From contig DAORJK010000003.1 in assembly GCA_035438985.1 (NCBI GenBank), positions 248,001 through 312,000 on the forward strand: a stretch of DNA of 64,000 bases. Reading direction: 5' to 3'. Shown piece after piece: positions 44,903-53,948 of this stretch (positions are counted from its first letter, which is position 1; every line of letters starts with the position of its first letter). Below the pieces are notes generated by a model. That model saw only the letters and a program-made list of their open reading frames with translations. It was not told where the DNA came from and ran no database searches. Position numbers and translations under genes: made by a program. Origin of the DNA: UBA4408 sp002389785. Lineage in GTDB: Bacteria > Bacteroidota > Bacteroidia > UBA4408.

Positions 44903-47900
44903 TTATTTTTCAAATGTATTAAAATATTCATTGACTTTCGTTTTATAAAAAGAATTTAGCGCAGGAGGAACGGTCTTGAGCAACTCGGCTTCTTTTTGTT
45001 TAAGGAGGTTATACTCAATAAATAAATTTTGGTTACGATTTATTAAATCTTTTGATTCTGTACTCTGTCGTTTTTCATCTTGTTCCCGCTCCCTTTCTGC
45101 CTTTTCGGCTTCCAGCAATCGGGTTAATATTTCTTCTTGTCGGTTCAGTGTTTCTTGACTAATGCGCTTGTTTACCAAATCTGTTTCTGTTTTTTCCATG
45201 TTGTCGGCTATTCGTTTCAGCTCTGCATTCCCTGATTTTCCATTCTTATCCATTTGCCCTGCCATTTTTTGTAATTCTCTTCTCAGTGCTTCTTGTTGTG
45301 CGGCAAGTTTGCTTAGCTGCTCGCTTTCTCCACTGTTTTTGGGCTTTCCGGCTGTTCCATTTTTTCCCTTACCATCCTTTTTTCCATTAGGATTGTCCAT
45401 GCCTTCTTTTAACTTCTTTATTTGCTCATTAATTTCTTTTTGTAGTTTCTGCATAGTTGCTGCACTGGGCTTTGAGTTTTTTCCCGGTTTTTTACAACTA
45501 CCCGACCCCGGTTTGCTCTGTTGTTGTTGTTGTTGCATTTGGTTTAACGATTCGCTCAGCAAAAGTGCAAGGTTATTTACAGAGGTCATTACTTGTTGTT
45601 GACGTGCTGCAGCCATAGGACTTTGGCGTTCTGCCAAAAATTTAATTCCTTTTTCCATATTGGAGTTAATATCTCCTATTTCTTTGTTTACTATGTTCTC
45701 AATTTTAGGATTGCGTTTGCTCAGTGCAAACAGCGAATCTTCAATCATTTTAGCATCGTCTTTTAGTTTTTTCTGGCCTTGTGCTATTTTCAGGTATTGG
45801 GGATTATTAATTTGAGTTGCATTCAATTGTTTCATTAAGGCTTCTTGATCGAAACTTAGTTCGATTAAGTTTTCAAGTATTGCGCGCAGTGCATCAATGT
45901 CCTCTTCGTTTTCCTCATTCTGCATTTCCTTTTGCATACTTTCGAGTTTTTGCGCTAACTCTTCTTGTTTTTGGGCTGCCTTTTTTTGTGCATCGGAAGC
46001 TTTTTTGTTTTTCTTATCCGCCAAATTTTCCTTTGCCTCGTTCATTTCCTTTTCAATCTCCTTCTGTTCTTCCGCAGTTTTAGGCAAGTCGTGCGGTTTT
46101 TCGAGTTCTTCGTTCTTCTTCTCTATATCGCTAATATCCTTCTTAATGTCATCGAATTTTTTATTCAGCTCATCTTGCTTTCCTTCCAATTGTTTATTGT
46201 CCGAATCCTTATCTTTTGCTTTCTCTGCTAATTCATTTTGTTTTTTGGCAAGGTCTTCAAGTTTGGTTTGTGTGTCTTTTAACTTTTGCTCCAACTCCAA
46301 TTGTTTAAACAATTCTAGTTGCCTGTCGAGCTGCTTTTCAAGGTCCTTATTATCGAGCTTCATTTTATCAAGCGCCTCTTGTGTTTTTTCCTTATCAAAG
46401 TTTTCGAGTAGTTTTTGAAGCTCTCTCACTTTTTCCTTCATTTCTTCACTTAACAATTCATTAAACAATTTCTCCAATTGTGCTTGTTTTTCGGCCAGTT
46501 GTTCGTCGGGCTTCTTATACTCGTTTTGCTCCTGATTGTTTTTTGAATTTTCTTTTTGCAACTCTTCTACCGTTTTTTGAAGGTCCTTTTGCTTGTTCAG
46601 CAACTCTTGTAGTTTCTTTTTTTCTTCAAATCCAGGATTCGTCTTATCCATCAGCTTCTTGCTGATATCGTTCATGTCCTTTTGTAACTCCTTGGCTTTT
46701 TTGAGGCTTTCCTGAAGGTCTTCCTTTATCTTAGAATTATTTTTTTCGGTTGCCTCGCTTAGTTGTTGCAGGGTGGGTGCTTTAAAAATCATTTTTTGAG
46801 TACGTGCTGATTTTGCTCCATTTACCCCATCGTTGTCCCATACTTCAAAATAATATTCAACTTGTTCACCGGGTAAAATTCCAAGGCTAGACAAATCCCA
46901 ATAATGAAAAAAATTGTCTTGTGTACTGGCTTTGTTCACCGATAATTCCACTATTTTTTCATTGTTTTGAACAAAAGCAAGCATCTCGCTATCTCCGGCA
47001 TTAATTAGCTTGTAAATAAAGTTGAGTTTGCTAAACCCATAGTCGTCTTTTATTTCACCACGAAAAGCGATCAGTTTTGATGACATTGAATCGGGACGTT
47101 CTTCAACCTGAATTGTGGGATATTGATCGGGTATTACATTTATTGAATATACAATACTGTCGCGGCTTCTAAGATACTCATTGGCAGTAATTACAGCATA
47201 GGTTTTATTTCTAAAATAACGGTTAGAATACGAAAACGCATTTGGAGATGATTGATTTATTGGAAAGGCGGTATCGCCAAAACCAAGAATGAGTTGTTTG
47301 GTATTTTGAGTGGTAAAAGACCAGCTAACTTTTGTACCGGCAGGAATAACCAAGTCGCCGGTATTGTGAAGCACTTCGTTGTTTTTATGTAGGTAGGCAG
47401 GGTAGTTTAGGCTTATATCAAAATTAAGCAAAACCGGATTGGGAAGAACACGCAGTTCGTACTCCTGCGAATAAAAGCCATCGGCGTGTAATTTAAATTT
47501 TGTTGTGCTTTGGAGATTTTTAAATAGGTAGGTAAAATTAACCGTGTTCTCTTTTTTTAACGGATAGTCAATTTTATCGATTTCAATAAATACAGCAGCC
47601 GGAATTTCGCTTCCGCTCACTTTAACTTCTAATTCATAATCCTTTTGTTGAACTGCAGATAAGTTTTTGTTTAGTATATCAAATTGAAAGGGTGCCTTTT
47701 TTTCGAAATAGACATTGTGCTTAACAAGTCTGTTGGTTGCTTCGGTGATGATACCCGGTGAAAAAATCAACAGAATTAGCAATACTAATATTGGTACAAG
47801 GGCAAATTTGAGGTATTTTTTGTTTTGACTAAAATCTATTGCCGAAGTAAAGGGAATGGGCTTTAGTTCTTTAATTTTTTGATTAATTCCTGCTTCAAGC

Positions 47901-48286
47901 AATGACTGCGATATGCCTATTTCTTGATTTTGTTGTAGTGCCTGGAGTTGCAAGGTGTTTAGAAGCTTATCCTTTACACCCGAAAAATGTTTCCCGATAA
48001 TTTCAGAAGCTTGTTCGTGAGAAATGGTATTGCCCAGTTTGTATAATTTAAACAAGGGGATTAAAATCCATCGAAGTAAGATACCCAATGCACTCAGCAA
48101 CAAAAAGTAAAATAACACTGTGCGAATGGTTGTTCCAAAGTTTCCATAATATTCGAAAACAGCAACCAGTAAGTAAAACACCAGAAAAAGGCCGGTAAAG
48201 TAAATACTGCCTTTGATGAGCTTGTTTTTGTAATATTTTCGAATAAACTCATCGAGTTTATCAATCAATACCTGATAGTTGTTCAT
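44903..48286 (-). CDS. DUF4175 family membrane protein with long coiled coil
   Basis: A 1127-residue protein. Three membrane spans lie near residues 25-42, 50-75 and 158-178. A periplasmic beta-rich region follows up to ~500 (YPAYLHKNNEVLHNTGDLVIPAGTKVSWSF), then a highly charged Lys/Glu/Gln-rich coiled coil from ~510 to 900 and a low-complexity MQQQQQQSKPGSGSC tract. This is the DUF4175 architecture of Bacteroidota and Alphaproteobacteria; its function is not established, though an envelope role is likely. TATATTTG (48324-48317, minus strand) is a possible -7 element ~30 bp upstream, without a clear -33. The neighbouring RsbW-like and ybeY genes follow in the same direction. Confidence 0.88.
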   Translation of the reverse strand: MNNYQVLIDKLDEFIRKYYKNKLIKGSIYFTGLFLVFYLLVAVFEYYGNFGTTIRTVLFYFLLLSALGILLRWILIPLFKLYKLGNTISHEQASEIIGKHFSGVKDKLLNTLQLQALQQNQEIGISQSLLEAGINQKIKELKPIPFTSAIDFSQNKKYLKFALVPILVLLILLIFSPGIITEATNRLVKHNVYFEKKAPFQFDILNKNLSAVQQKDYELEVKVSGSEIPAAVFIEIDKIDYPLKKENTVNFTYLFKNLQSTTKFKLHADGFYSQEYELRVLPNPVLLNFDISLNYPAYLHKNNEVLHNTGDLVIPAGTKVSWSFTTQNTKQLILGFGDTAFPINQSSPNAFSYSNRYFRNKTYAVITANEYLRSRDSIVYSINVIPDQYPTIQVEERPDSMSSKLIAFRGEIKDDYGFSKLNFIYKLINAGDSEMLAFVQNNEKIVELSVNKASTQDNFFHYWDLSSLGILPGEQVEYYFEVWDNDGVNGAKSARTQKMIFKAPTLQQLSEATEKNNSKIKEDLQESLKKAKELQKDMNDISKKLMDKTNPGFEEKKKLQELLNKQKDLQKTVEELQKENSKNNQEQNEYKKPDEQLAEKQAQLEKLFNELLSEEMKEKVRELQKLLENFDKEKTQEALDKMKLDNKDLEKQLDRQLELFKQLELEQKLKDTQTKLEDLAKKQNELAEKAKDKDSDNKQLEGKQDELNKKFDDIKKDISDIEKKNEELEKPHDLPKTAEEQKEIEKEMNEAKENLADKKNKKASDAQKKAAQKQEELAQKLESMQKEMQNEENEEDIDALRAILENLIELSFDQEALMKQLNATQINNPQYLKIAQGQKKLKDDAKMIEDSLFALSKRNPKIENIVNKEIGDINSNMEKGIKFLAERQSPMAAARQQQVMTSVNNLALLLSESLNQMQQQQQQSKPGSGSCKKPGKNSKPSAATMQKLQKEINEQIKKLKEGMDNPNGKKDGKGKNGTAGKPKNSGESEQLSKLAAQQEALRRELQKMAGQMDKNGKSGNAELKRIADNMEKTETDLVNKRISQETLNRQEEILTRLLEAEKAEREREQDEKRQSTESKDLINRNQNLFIEYNLLKQKEAELLKTVPPALNSFYKTKVNEYFNTFEK

Positions 48287-48388
48287 CTGAAACCGTTGTA
48301 ATTAGCACGAATACTGCAAATATAGCTAAAGAAAGAGTCTGCCTCTTTATTGGCATTAAAAGAAATGTTAAAAGGCAATAAGTTTAGT

Positions 48389-49285
48389 TTAAAAGTTTTT
48401 AAACCTTCCAAATACCCCTAATGGTAACTTGTTGTTTACTTTTGATTGTAAAAACAATTCTCCTGTTTCAAGTTTTTTGCCGCCTTTTTCGCGAAGTAGG
48501 TTCTCAATAATAATGCTTGAGAACCCTAGTGAATAGGCGTTTAAAATAAGAAAGTGTTCATCTGCATCCAACAAATTCACCACCCCTTTTATCATCTCAT
48601 TAATGTTGTCTTCCAGCTTCCATTTTTCACCATTAGGACCGTGTCCAAATGCCGGAGGATCAAGTATTATTCCGTTGTATTTGTTTCCTCTTTTTTCTTC
48701 TCGTTTTACAAATTTTAGCGCATCTTCAACTACCCATCGTATGTTGCTTAAGTTTGAATGGTCCATGTTTTCTTTCGCCCATGAAACAACTTGTTTAATT
48801 GAATCCACATGGGTAACATCGGCACCGGCTGCTTTTGCTGCTAAAGAAGCGCCTCCTGTGTAGGCAAATAAGTTTAAAAAACGCGGGTTGTTGGCTTTGA
48901 TAGCAGTAATGGAGTTATAAATGTACTCCCAATTAACGGCTTGTTCTGGGAAAACACCTACGTGTTTAAAAGAGGTAAGTCCAAGTCGGAAAGTCAATGT
49001 TGGAGGTTCGTTTTTTGCCCAATGATTATTTCCGGCAAAAGCATAATTTATTTTCCACTGATCGGGCATTTCCTTGAGTTTTTTCCATTCGCCGGAAGAG
49101 CTCGACTTAGAAACAAATCGTACATGTGCCATTTTATCCCATTCGCTGCGTGGAAGCTGCTTATCCCATACTGCTTGTGGTTCGGGGCGAATTGTCAAAT
49201 ACTTTCCAAACCTTTCCAGTTTTTCAAAATCTCCCGAATCTATCAGTTCGTAATCGGTCCATGCTGTAGGCGAAAGTAGTTGCAT
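48389..49285 (-). CDS. Class I SAM-dependent methyltransferase (RlmI/PF10672-like)
   Basis: A 298-residue protein. FLNLFAYTGGASLAAKAAGADVTHVDSIKQVVSWAKENM is SAM motif I and II of the RlmI/RlmK-type rRNA methyltransferases, and IILDPPAFGHGP is the DPPxF catalytic-type motif for base methylation. The ~130 N-terminal residues replace the PUA domain of RlmI. It probably methylates a nucleotide of rRNA, but the position cannot be told. TACATTTG on the minus strand (49342-49335) is a -7 match ~50 bp upstream without a good -33. The gene is divergent from gltX with a 155-bp gap. Confidence 0.88.
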   Translation of the reverse strand: MQLLSPTAWTDYELIDSGDFEKLERFGKYLTIRPEPQAVWDKQLPRSEWDKMAHVRFVSKSSSSGEWKKLKEMPDQWKINYAFAGNNHWAKNEPPTLTFRLGLTSFKHVGVFPEQAVNWEYIYNSITAIKANNPRFLNLFAYTGGASLAAKAAGADVTHVDSIKQVVSWAKENMDHSNLSNIRWVVEDALKFVKREEKRGNKYNGIILDPPAFGHGPNGEKWKLEDNINEMIKGVVNLLDADEHFLILNAYSLGFSSIIIENLLREKGGKKLETGELFLQSKVNNKLPLGVFGRFKNF

Positions 49286-49440
49286 ATAAGTAATAGTATT
49301 AAGTCGGTGAATGTGTGGTTGTTTTCACACAGGGCAAATGTACTAAGTTTAGCAATTAGCTGTTGGGTCAAATTATTATTGGATAAGTCATCTGCGGTGT
49401 GGTTTCACTTTTTATCTTTGCGCCTCAATTTATATTTGAG

Positions 49441-50994
49441 ATGGAAAACCTTAGAGTACGATTGCGTTTTGCACCAAGCCCAACGGGTGGTTTGCATATG
49501 GGTGGTGTAAGAACTGCATTATTTAATTATTTATTTGCTAAAAAACACGGAGGCGATTTTTTGCTTCGAATTGAGGATACGGATCAAACCCGCTATGTGA
49601 AAGGTGCCGAGGAGTATATTATTGCTGCATTACAATGGACCGGAATTAAAATAGACGAAGGTGTGGGTGTTGGTGGTCCACATGCTCCTTACCGCCAAAG
49701 CGAAAGAAAAGAAAAAGGAATTTATCAACAATATGCCGATCAATTGGTGAAAAGCGGACATGCTTATTATGCTTTCGATACAGCCGAAGAATTAGACGCA
49801 ATGCGAAAGCGATTGGAAGCCGCTAAAGTTGCTGCGCCACAATACAATTCTGTTTCACGTCAAACTATGCGCAATTCGCTTACGCTAAGTGAAGACGAGG
49901 TAAATAAACTGATGCAAAACAAAGTTCCTTTCGTAATACGTTTAAAGGTACCCCGGAATGAAGAAATTCGCTTTCACGACATTATTCGAGGATGGGTGCT
50001 GGTAAACTCTTCGCAAGTAGATGATAAGGTTTTACTAAAAAGCGACGGCATGCCTACCTATCACCTGGCACATATTGTGGATGATTACCTTATGGAGATT
50101 TCGCATGCAGTAAGAGGGGAGGAGTGGTTACCATCAGCCCCCGCGCATATTCTGATTTATAGATATTTAGGTTGGGAGGATAAAATGCCACAATTGGCGC
50201 ATTTGCCATTGATTTTAAAACCTGACGGAAATGGCAAATTATCGAAACGTGATAAATCCGGATTGCCAATGTTTCCTTTAGATTGGAATGATCCAAGTAC
50301 CGGCGAGCACTATGTTGGTTACAAGGAAAGTGGTTTTTTTCCTGAAGCTTTTGCTAATATGTTAGCGATGTTGGGATGGAACCCCGGAACAACCCAGGAG
50401 ATTTTTTCGATGCCCGAATTAATTGAAGCGTTTAGTTTTGAACGAGTGAATAAATCAGGGGCCAAGTTTGATCCTGAAAAAACAAAGTGGTTTAATCAAC
50501 AATATTTGCGGAAAAAAACTGATCGAGAGTTGGCTAAATTGTTTTTTCCCCTTTTACAAAAGCACCTCGAAGAAGTTAAAATTTCAACACAGCAGTTTTC
50601 AGAAAATTATATTGAAGGAGTGTGTAAATTAGTGAAAGAAAAATCTCATTTTATTGAAGAATTTTGGGAGTCAGGAAAGTACTTTTTCGTAGCACCTGCG
50701 GAGTATGACCAGGAAGTAATTAAGAAGCGATGGAATGATGCTTCTGAAAGTTTCATTAAAACCCTTCATCATGCCTTTTCTACTTGTGCTGATTTCAGTG
50801 CAAGTGAAACGGAAAAATTATTTAAGGAAACCGCAGAAAAATGTGGAATTTCACCCGGTGCTGTAATGCAATTGTTTAGGGTGTGTTTAAGTGGAGTTGG
50901 TGGGGGTCCGGTTTTGTTTGAAATGGTTGAGTTATTAGGAAAATCAGAAGTGCTGGCACGTTTAAATTCGGCTTTAACAGGTTTAAAAAAATAG
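49441..50994 (+). CDS. gltX: Glutamyl-tRNA synthetase
   Basis: I choose the ATG at 49441 (517 residues), since MENLRVRLRFAPSPTGGLHMGGVRTALFNY is the typical start. GLHMGG is the HIGH motif and KLSKRDK the KMSKS loop. It charges tRNA-Glu with glutamate; whether it also charges tRNA-Gln (with GatCAB repair) cannot be told here. TATATTTG (49431-49438) lies 2 bp before the ATG and TATCTTTG (49413-49420) is 20 bp before it; both are -7 matches. The folB gene follows 1 bp downstream. Confidence 0.97.
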   Translation: MENLRVRLRFAPSPTGGLHMGGVRTALFNYLFAKKHGGDFLLRIEDTDQTRYVKGAEEYIIAALQWTGIKIDEGVGVGGPHAPYRQSERKEKGIYQQYADQLVKSGHAYYAFDTAEELDAMRKRLEAAKVAAPQYNSVSRQTMRNSLTLSEDEVNKLMQNKVPFVIRLKVPRNEEIRFHDIIRGWVLVNSSQVDDKVLLKSDGMPTYHLAHIVDDYLMEISHAVRGEEWLPSAPAHILIYRYLGWEDKMPQLAHLPLILKPDGNGKLSKRDKSGLPMFPLDWNDPSTGEHYVGYKESGFFPEAFANMLAMLGWNPGTTQEIFSMPELIEAFSFERVNKSGAKFDPEKTKWFNQQYLRKKTDRELAKLFFPLLQKHLEEVKISTQQFSENYIEGVCKLVKEKSHFIEEFWESGKYFFVAPAEYDQEVIKKRWNDASESFIKTLHHAFSTCADFSASETEKLFKETAEKCGISPGAVMQLFRVCLSGVGGGPVLFEMVELLGKSEVLARLNSALTGLKK

Positions 50995-50995
50995 G

Positions 50996-51346
50996 ATGGG
51001 ACAAATAGTTATTGAAGGAATTAAACTTTATTGCTACCATGGCTGTATGGAAGAAGAGGCTAAAATTGGTGCAAACTATTCGGTTGATATTAAAATTGAT
51101 TATAATTTTAGCGCAGCTTCCTCCACCGACATTCTTGCAAAGACAATTGATTACGTGGTGATTTACGATATTGTAAAAAAGCAAATGGCAATTCGATCAA
51201 AATTGCTTGAGCATGTTGGTAAACGAATTTATGATGCCATAATGCGCCATTATAAAACCATTGATAAATTAAATGTTGCTGTTTCAAAATTAAATCCTCC
51301 AATGAATGGCAACGTAGATCGTGTTACGGTATATATTGATAACTAA
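50996..51346 (+). CDS. folB: Dihydroneopterin aldolase
   Basis: A 116-residue protein. IVIEGIKLYCYHGCMEEEAKIGANYSVDIKI is the FolB start with the catalytic Glu region, TIDYVVIYDIVKKQM the middle block, and AVSKLNPPMNGNVDRVTVYI the end with the catalytic Lys in SKLNPP. It cleaves 7,8-dihydroneopterin to 6-hydroxymethyl-dihydropterin in folate synthesis, working as an oligomer. It starts 1 bp after the gltX stop, so translation is coupled; tRNA-Cys follows on the same strand. Confidence 0.95.
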   Translation: MGQIVIEGIKLYCYHGCMEEEAKIGANYSVDIKIDYNFSAASSTDILAKTIDYVVIYDIVKKQMAIRSKLLEHVGKRIYDAIMRHYKTIDKLNVAVSKLNPPMNGNVDRVTVYIDN

Positions 51347-51451
51347 TCACGTTTGTTACTTGGTTATTTTTTTTTGCTTTTGTACGATTTATTCTGTCCT
51401 GCTCTGCCGATATCAATATTAATTTTTAAATTCGCAGGCTCAAAAATTATT

Positions 51452-51522
51452 GGTCTCGTGGCCGAGCGGTTAGGCAGAGGTCTGCAAAACCTTGTACAGC
51501 GGTTCAAATCCGCTCGAGACCT
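51452..51522 (+). tRNA. tRNA-Cys (anticodon GCA)
   Basis: A 71-nt cloverleaf. GGTCTCG pairs with CGAGACC, with T as discriminator (the usual Cys identity base). The anticodon loop reads CTGCAAA (GCA) and the T arm has GGTTCAAATCC. CCA is not encoded. A strong terminator follows within 5 bp. Confidence 0.97.
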
Positions 51523-51526
51523 CAAT

Positions 51527-51559
51527 AAAAAACCCAATCGAATGGATTGGGTTTTTTTG
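51527..51559 (+). terminator. Rho-independent terminator after tRNA-Cys
   Basis: AACCCAATC (51531-51539) and GATTGGGTT (51545-51553) form a perfect stem with a 5-nt loop, extended by A-T pairs and followed by a T run. On the minus strand it could also end LutB-region transcripts, but that gene runs away from it. Confidence 0.88.
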
Positions 51560-51595
51560 TTTCTATAAGCACACACAAAATGAAACACACACAAT

Positions 51596-52975
51596 TTATT
51601 TTATTCCCTTTCTTTCGCGCCAAAGCTGATTAAATGATTTTGGCGCTACCTGGGGCATTTCGCGTCGCTCACCCCATGATTTCTTAAAAAATTGCCGCAT
51701 CATAAAGTTCTTTAATTTAGCCCCTCCTTTATCCATATTGCTTCGTTTTAACATGGCTGTTTTCCAGAAAAAAACTGATAATTTTTCAGTTTTACCGGGA
51801 GGAGCTAGTTTTATTGATTCGGTGCGATTGTGTTGTAATAATTTAGCGCAATCAATTTTTACCGGACAAGCAGCTAATAGTTCTTGAGAACTTACAGTAG
51901 CATAGCTTAAAAATTTATACTCATCTCGCCCTTTCATTAACGGAGTTAAAACAGAACCAATGGGTCCATTATAAACCGATTGGTAAGCATGCCCTCCTAT
52001 GGTTCGGTACACCGGACATACATTGTGGCAAGCGCCACAACGTATGCAACTTAAAGCACTACGTTGATTGGTTTGAGCCAATACATCGCTTCTTCCGTTA
52101 TCAATTAAAATAACATAAACGTCTTCGGGACCGAAGGTTTCGTCGTTCTGTTTTTGCCCAGATACAATGTGTGTGTAAGGATATGCTGCACTTCCAATGC
52201 TATATGTACCGTACAAGTGTATAAATAAATCCAGCTCATTTAAGGATGGAATAATGTCTTCGATTCCGGCTAAAAAAACCTGTGTTTTTGTAAGCGAAGC
52301 AAGTTGAGCTGAGTTTGCTTCATTTTCTATAATTACTGCAGCGCCGGCATCTGCAACTAAAAAATTAACCCCCAACAACGAAATTTGAGCTTCTTTTAGT
52401 TGTTGTTTTATTTTTATGCAAATTGATGCAGCAATATCACGCGCATGGATAGAATTATCAGAAATTAAATCACTTTTAAGTATTTCGGCTATGTTTTTTT
52501 GGCTTTGGTTAAGGGTTGGAAAAACTGGGTGATAACTTAGCTCTCCCGCTAAATTTTGTATGTAATTACCAACATCGCTCTCAACACAATTAATACTATT
52601 TACTTTAAGTTGGTTTACTAAATCTAATTCTTCCGAAATAAGTGCCCTGTTTTTAGCAACAACTTTTGCTGATTTCTTTTCAATTAATTTAGTTAGTTCT
52701 TTAATAGCTTCATCATTGTCTTGTGCCCAAATTACCTTACCTCCCTTTTTAATAAAATTACTTTCAAATTCAATTAAATATTTATCCAAATTATCCAAGC
52801 TTTTGCTTTTTAAAAAGGAGGCTCTGGTTCTGGCAAGTTCCAGGTCAGAATAAAAAGATTTAGCAACTGTAGTATGATTTACACAGGTATTTAATTTTTG
52901 CTGAAGTAACGTTTTGTGTTCTTTATTAAATGCAACCGATTCAATTGCTTCAAAAAATTTATTTTCGGTTTTCAT
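51596..52975 (-). CDS. LutB-like iron-sulfur protein
   Basis: I choose the ATG at 52975 (459 residues); the longer frame starts with a GTG inside the rpiB stop region. The N-terminal ~290 residues are the LUD domain, with GVNFLVADAGAAVIIENEAN and FGPEDVYVILIDNGRSDVL. CIRCGACHNVCPVYRTIGG and AACPVKIDC give two 4Fe-4S cluster sites of the HdrC type. LutB acts with LutA and LutC in L-lactate oxidation; neither lutA nor lutC is adjacent here, so the partners are elsewhere or the role differs. It follows rpiB by 17 bp on the minus strand. Confidence 0.9.
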   Translation of the reverse strand: MKTENKFFEAIESVAFNKEHKTLLQQKLNTCVNHTTVAKSFYSDLELARTRASFLKSKSLDNLDKYLIEFESNFIKKGGKVIWAQDNDEAIKELTKLIEKKSAKVVAKNRALISEELDLVNQLKVNSINCVESDVGNYIQNLAGELSYHPVFPTLNQSQKNIAEILKSDLISDNSIHARDIAASICIKIKQQLKEAQISLLGVNFLVADAGAAVIIENEANSAQLASLTKTQVFLAGIEDIIPSLNELDLFIHLYGTYSIGSAAYPYTHIVSGQKQNDETFGPEDVYVILIDNGRSDVLAQTNQRSALSCIRCGACHNVCPVYRTIGGHAYQSVYNGPIGSVLTPLMKGRDEYKFLSYATVSSQELLAACPVKIDCAKLLQHNRTESIKLAPPGKTEKLSVFFWKTAMLKRSNMDKGGAKLKNFMMRQFFKKSWGERREMPQVAPKSFNQLWRERKGIK

Positions 52976-52992
52976 GGTTGAAATTCTGTTAT

Positions 52993-53421
52993 TTAACACG
53001 AAATTTTATCCACCCGCTTACTGTGTCTTCCGCCTTCAAAAGGAGTCGAAATAAATACTTCGACCATTTCGGAAGCTTCTTTAAAACCGATATAGCGGGC
53101 AGGTAAGGCAATAATATTTGCGTCATTATGCTGCCGAGCTAATTTTGAAATTTCAACATTCCAACATAGCGCAGAACGTATACCCTGATGCTTGTTAGCG
53201 GTAATATTTACCCCATTTCCACTCCCACAAATCAGTATGCCGAAAGCACATTCCTTTTCTTCAACAGATTTTGCTACCGGATGAGCAAAATCAGGATAAT
53301 CGACACTTTCTGCCGAATGGGTACCAACATCAATTATATCACAATTTAATCCTTTTAATACAGGTATTAATTGCTCTTTTAAGTTATAACCTGCATGATC
53401 TGCACCAATTGCTATTTTCAT
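52993..53421 (-). CDS. rpiB: Ribose-5-phosphate isomerase B
   Basis: A 142-residue RpiB/LacAB isomerase interconverting ribose 5-phosphate and ribulose 5-phosphate. IAIGADHAGYNLKE and VGTHSAESVDYPDFAHPVA are family blocks, ILICGSGNGV holds the catalytic Cys 65, and EGGRHSKRVDKI binds phosphate. TACTTTTG (53455-53448, minus strand) is a -7 match; a TTG lies 15 bp further upstream, slightly short of the usual spacing. It starts the minus-strand pair with the LutB-like gene and faces away from the AT-rich region shared with nadA. Confidence 0.95.
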   Translation of the reverse strand: MKIAIGADHAGYNLKEQLIPVLKGLNCDIIDVGTHSAESVDYPDFAHPVAKSVEEKECAFGILICGSGNGVNITANKHQGIRSALCWNVEISKLARQHNDANIIALPARYIGFKEASEMVEVFISTPFEGGRHSKRVDKISC

Positions 53422-53649
53422 TTTTAATACCTTTATACTTAATTGAACAAAAGTAAAATTTTTGATTACTCAATACTTGTTGAAGCAGCAAGTAATAAAA
53501 ACATATTAACAAATCTTAGTTTTGCAAAAAAATAAATAACTGATTTATAGGGCGATTTAAATAATACTAATCAACAGTGAAATTGTTGGTATTTAATAAA
53601 GTTGTTTATTTTTCACTCATAAGTAAAAACCATCTTTTTCAAAACTAAT

Positions 53650-53658
53650 TGTGTATAA
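53650..53658 (-). promoter_or_regulatory. DnaA box candidate
   Basis: TGTGTATAA is the reverse complement of TTATACACA, an exact match to TTATNCACA. Only weaker matches are near (for example TTTTTCACT at 53609-53617), so a true cluster is not shown. Confidence 0.4.
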
Positions 53659-53770
53659 AAAAACAAATCATGTGAAGGGAAGTTTATGAGAAAATTTACA
53701 GCTAAATTTCGCACATAAAATGAACAATGGTTAACGCTAAAAACTATATAAATTTATTATCAATAATGGT

Positions 53771-53899
53771 TACTAACAAGCTGTATAAATAAGCTCATTA
53801 ATACACTATCAAGTAGTTAATCTGTTAAAAAAATGTTAGTAATAAATTAGAAGTGATACGTACAATAACTTCTTTAAAAAAATACTAACAGTACTAACA
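53771..53899. repeat. Four TACTAACA octamers upstream of nadA
   Basis: TACTAACA occurs at 53771-53778, 53883-53890 and 53892-53899, and inverted (TGTTAGTA) at 53834-53841. The last two form a tandem 9-bp repeat ending 49 bp before the nadA ATG. They may be operators for an NAD-linked regulator or repeats of an origin. Confidence 0.7.
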
Positions 53900-53948
53900 G
53901 GCTAATAACATTAATAAGAAAATAAATTTTAAAAAATATTTAAATAAT

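Larger units (their letters stand above)
53422..53948. other. 527-bp AT-rich intergenic region between rpiB and nadA
   Basis: No gene is seen here. The stretch is very rich in A and T. It holds four exact copies of TACTAACA near the nadA side, one exact DnaA box at 53650-53658, and the candidate rpiB -7 element. Genes to the left are mainly minus-strand and genes to the right mainly plus-strand. It could be the nadA control region, a replication origin, or both. Confidence 0.7.

Noticed and set aside
45817..46418. Plus-strand frames of up to 173 codons opposite DUF4175.
   Set aside because: They arise from the antisense of a Lys/Glu-rich coiled coil, with Ser/Phe-rich low-complexity products.
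49851..49866. TGTTTCACGTCAAACT in gltX resembles a parS half site.
   Set aside because: The central CACGTG palindrome is broken and the end differs, so ParB binding is not expected.
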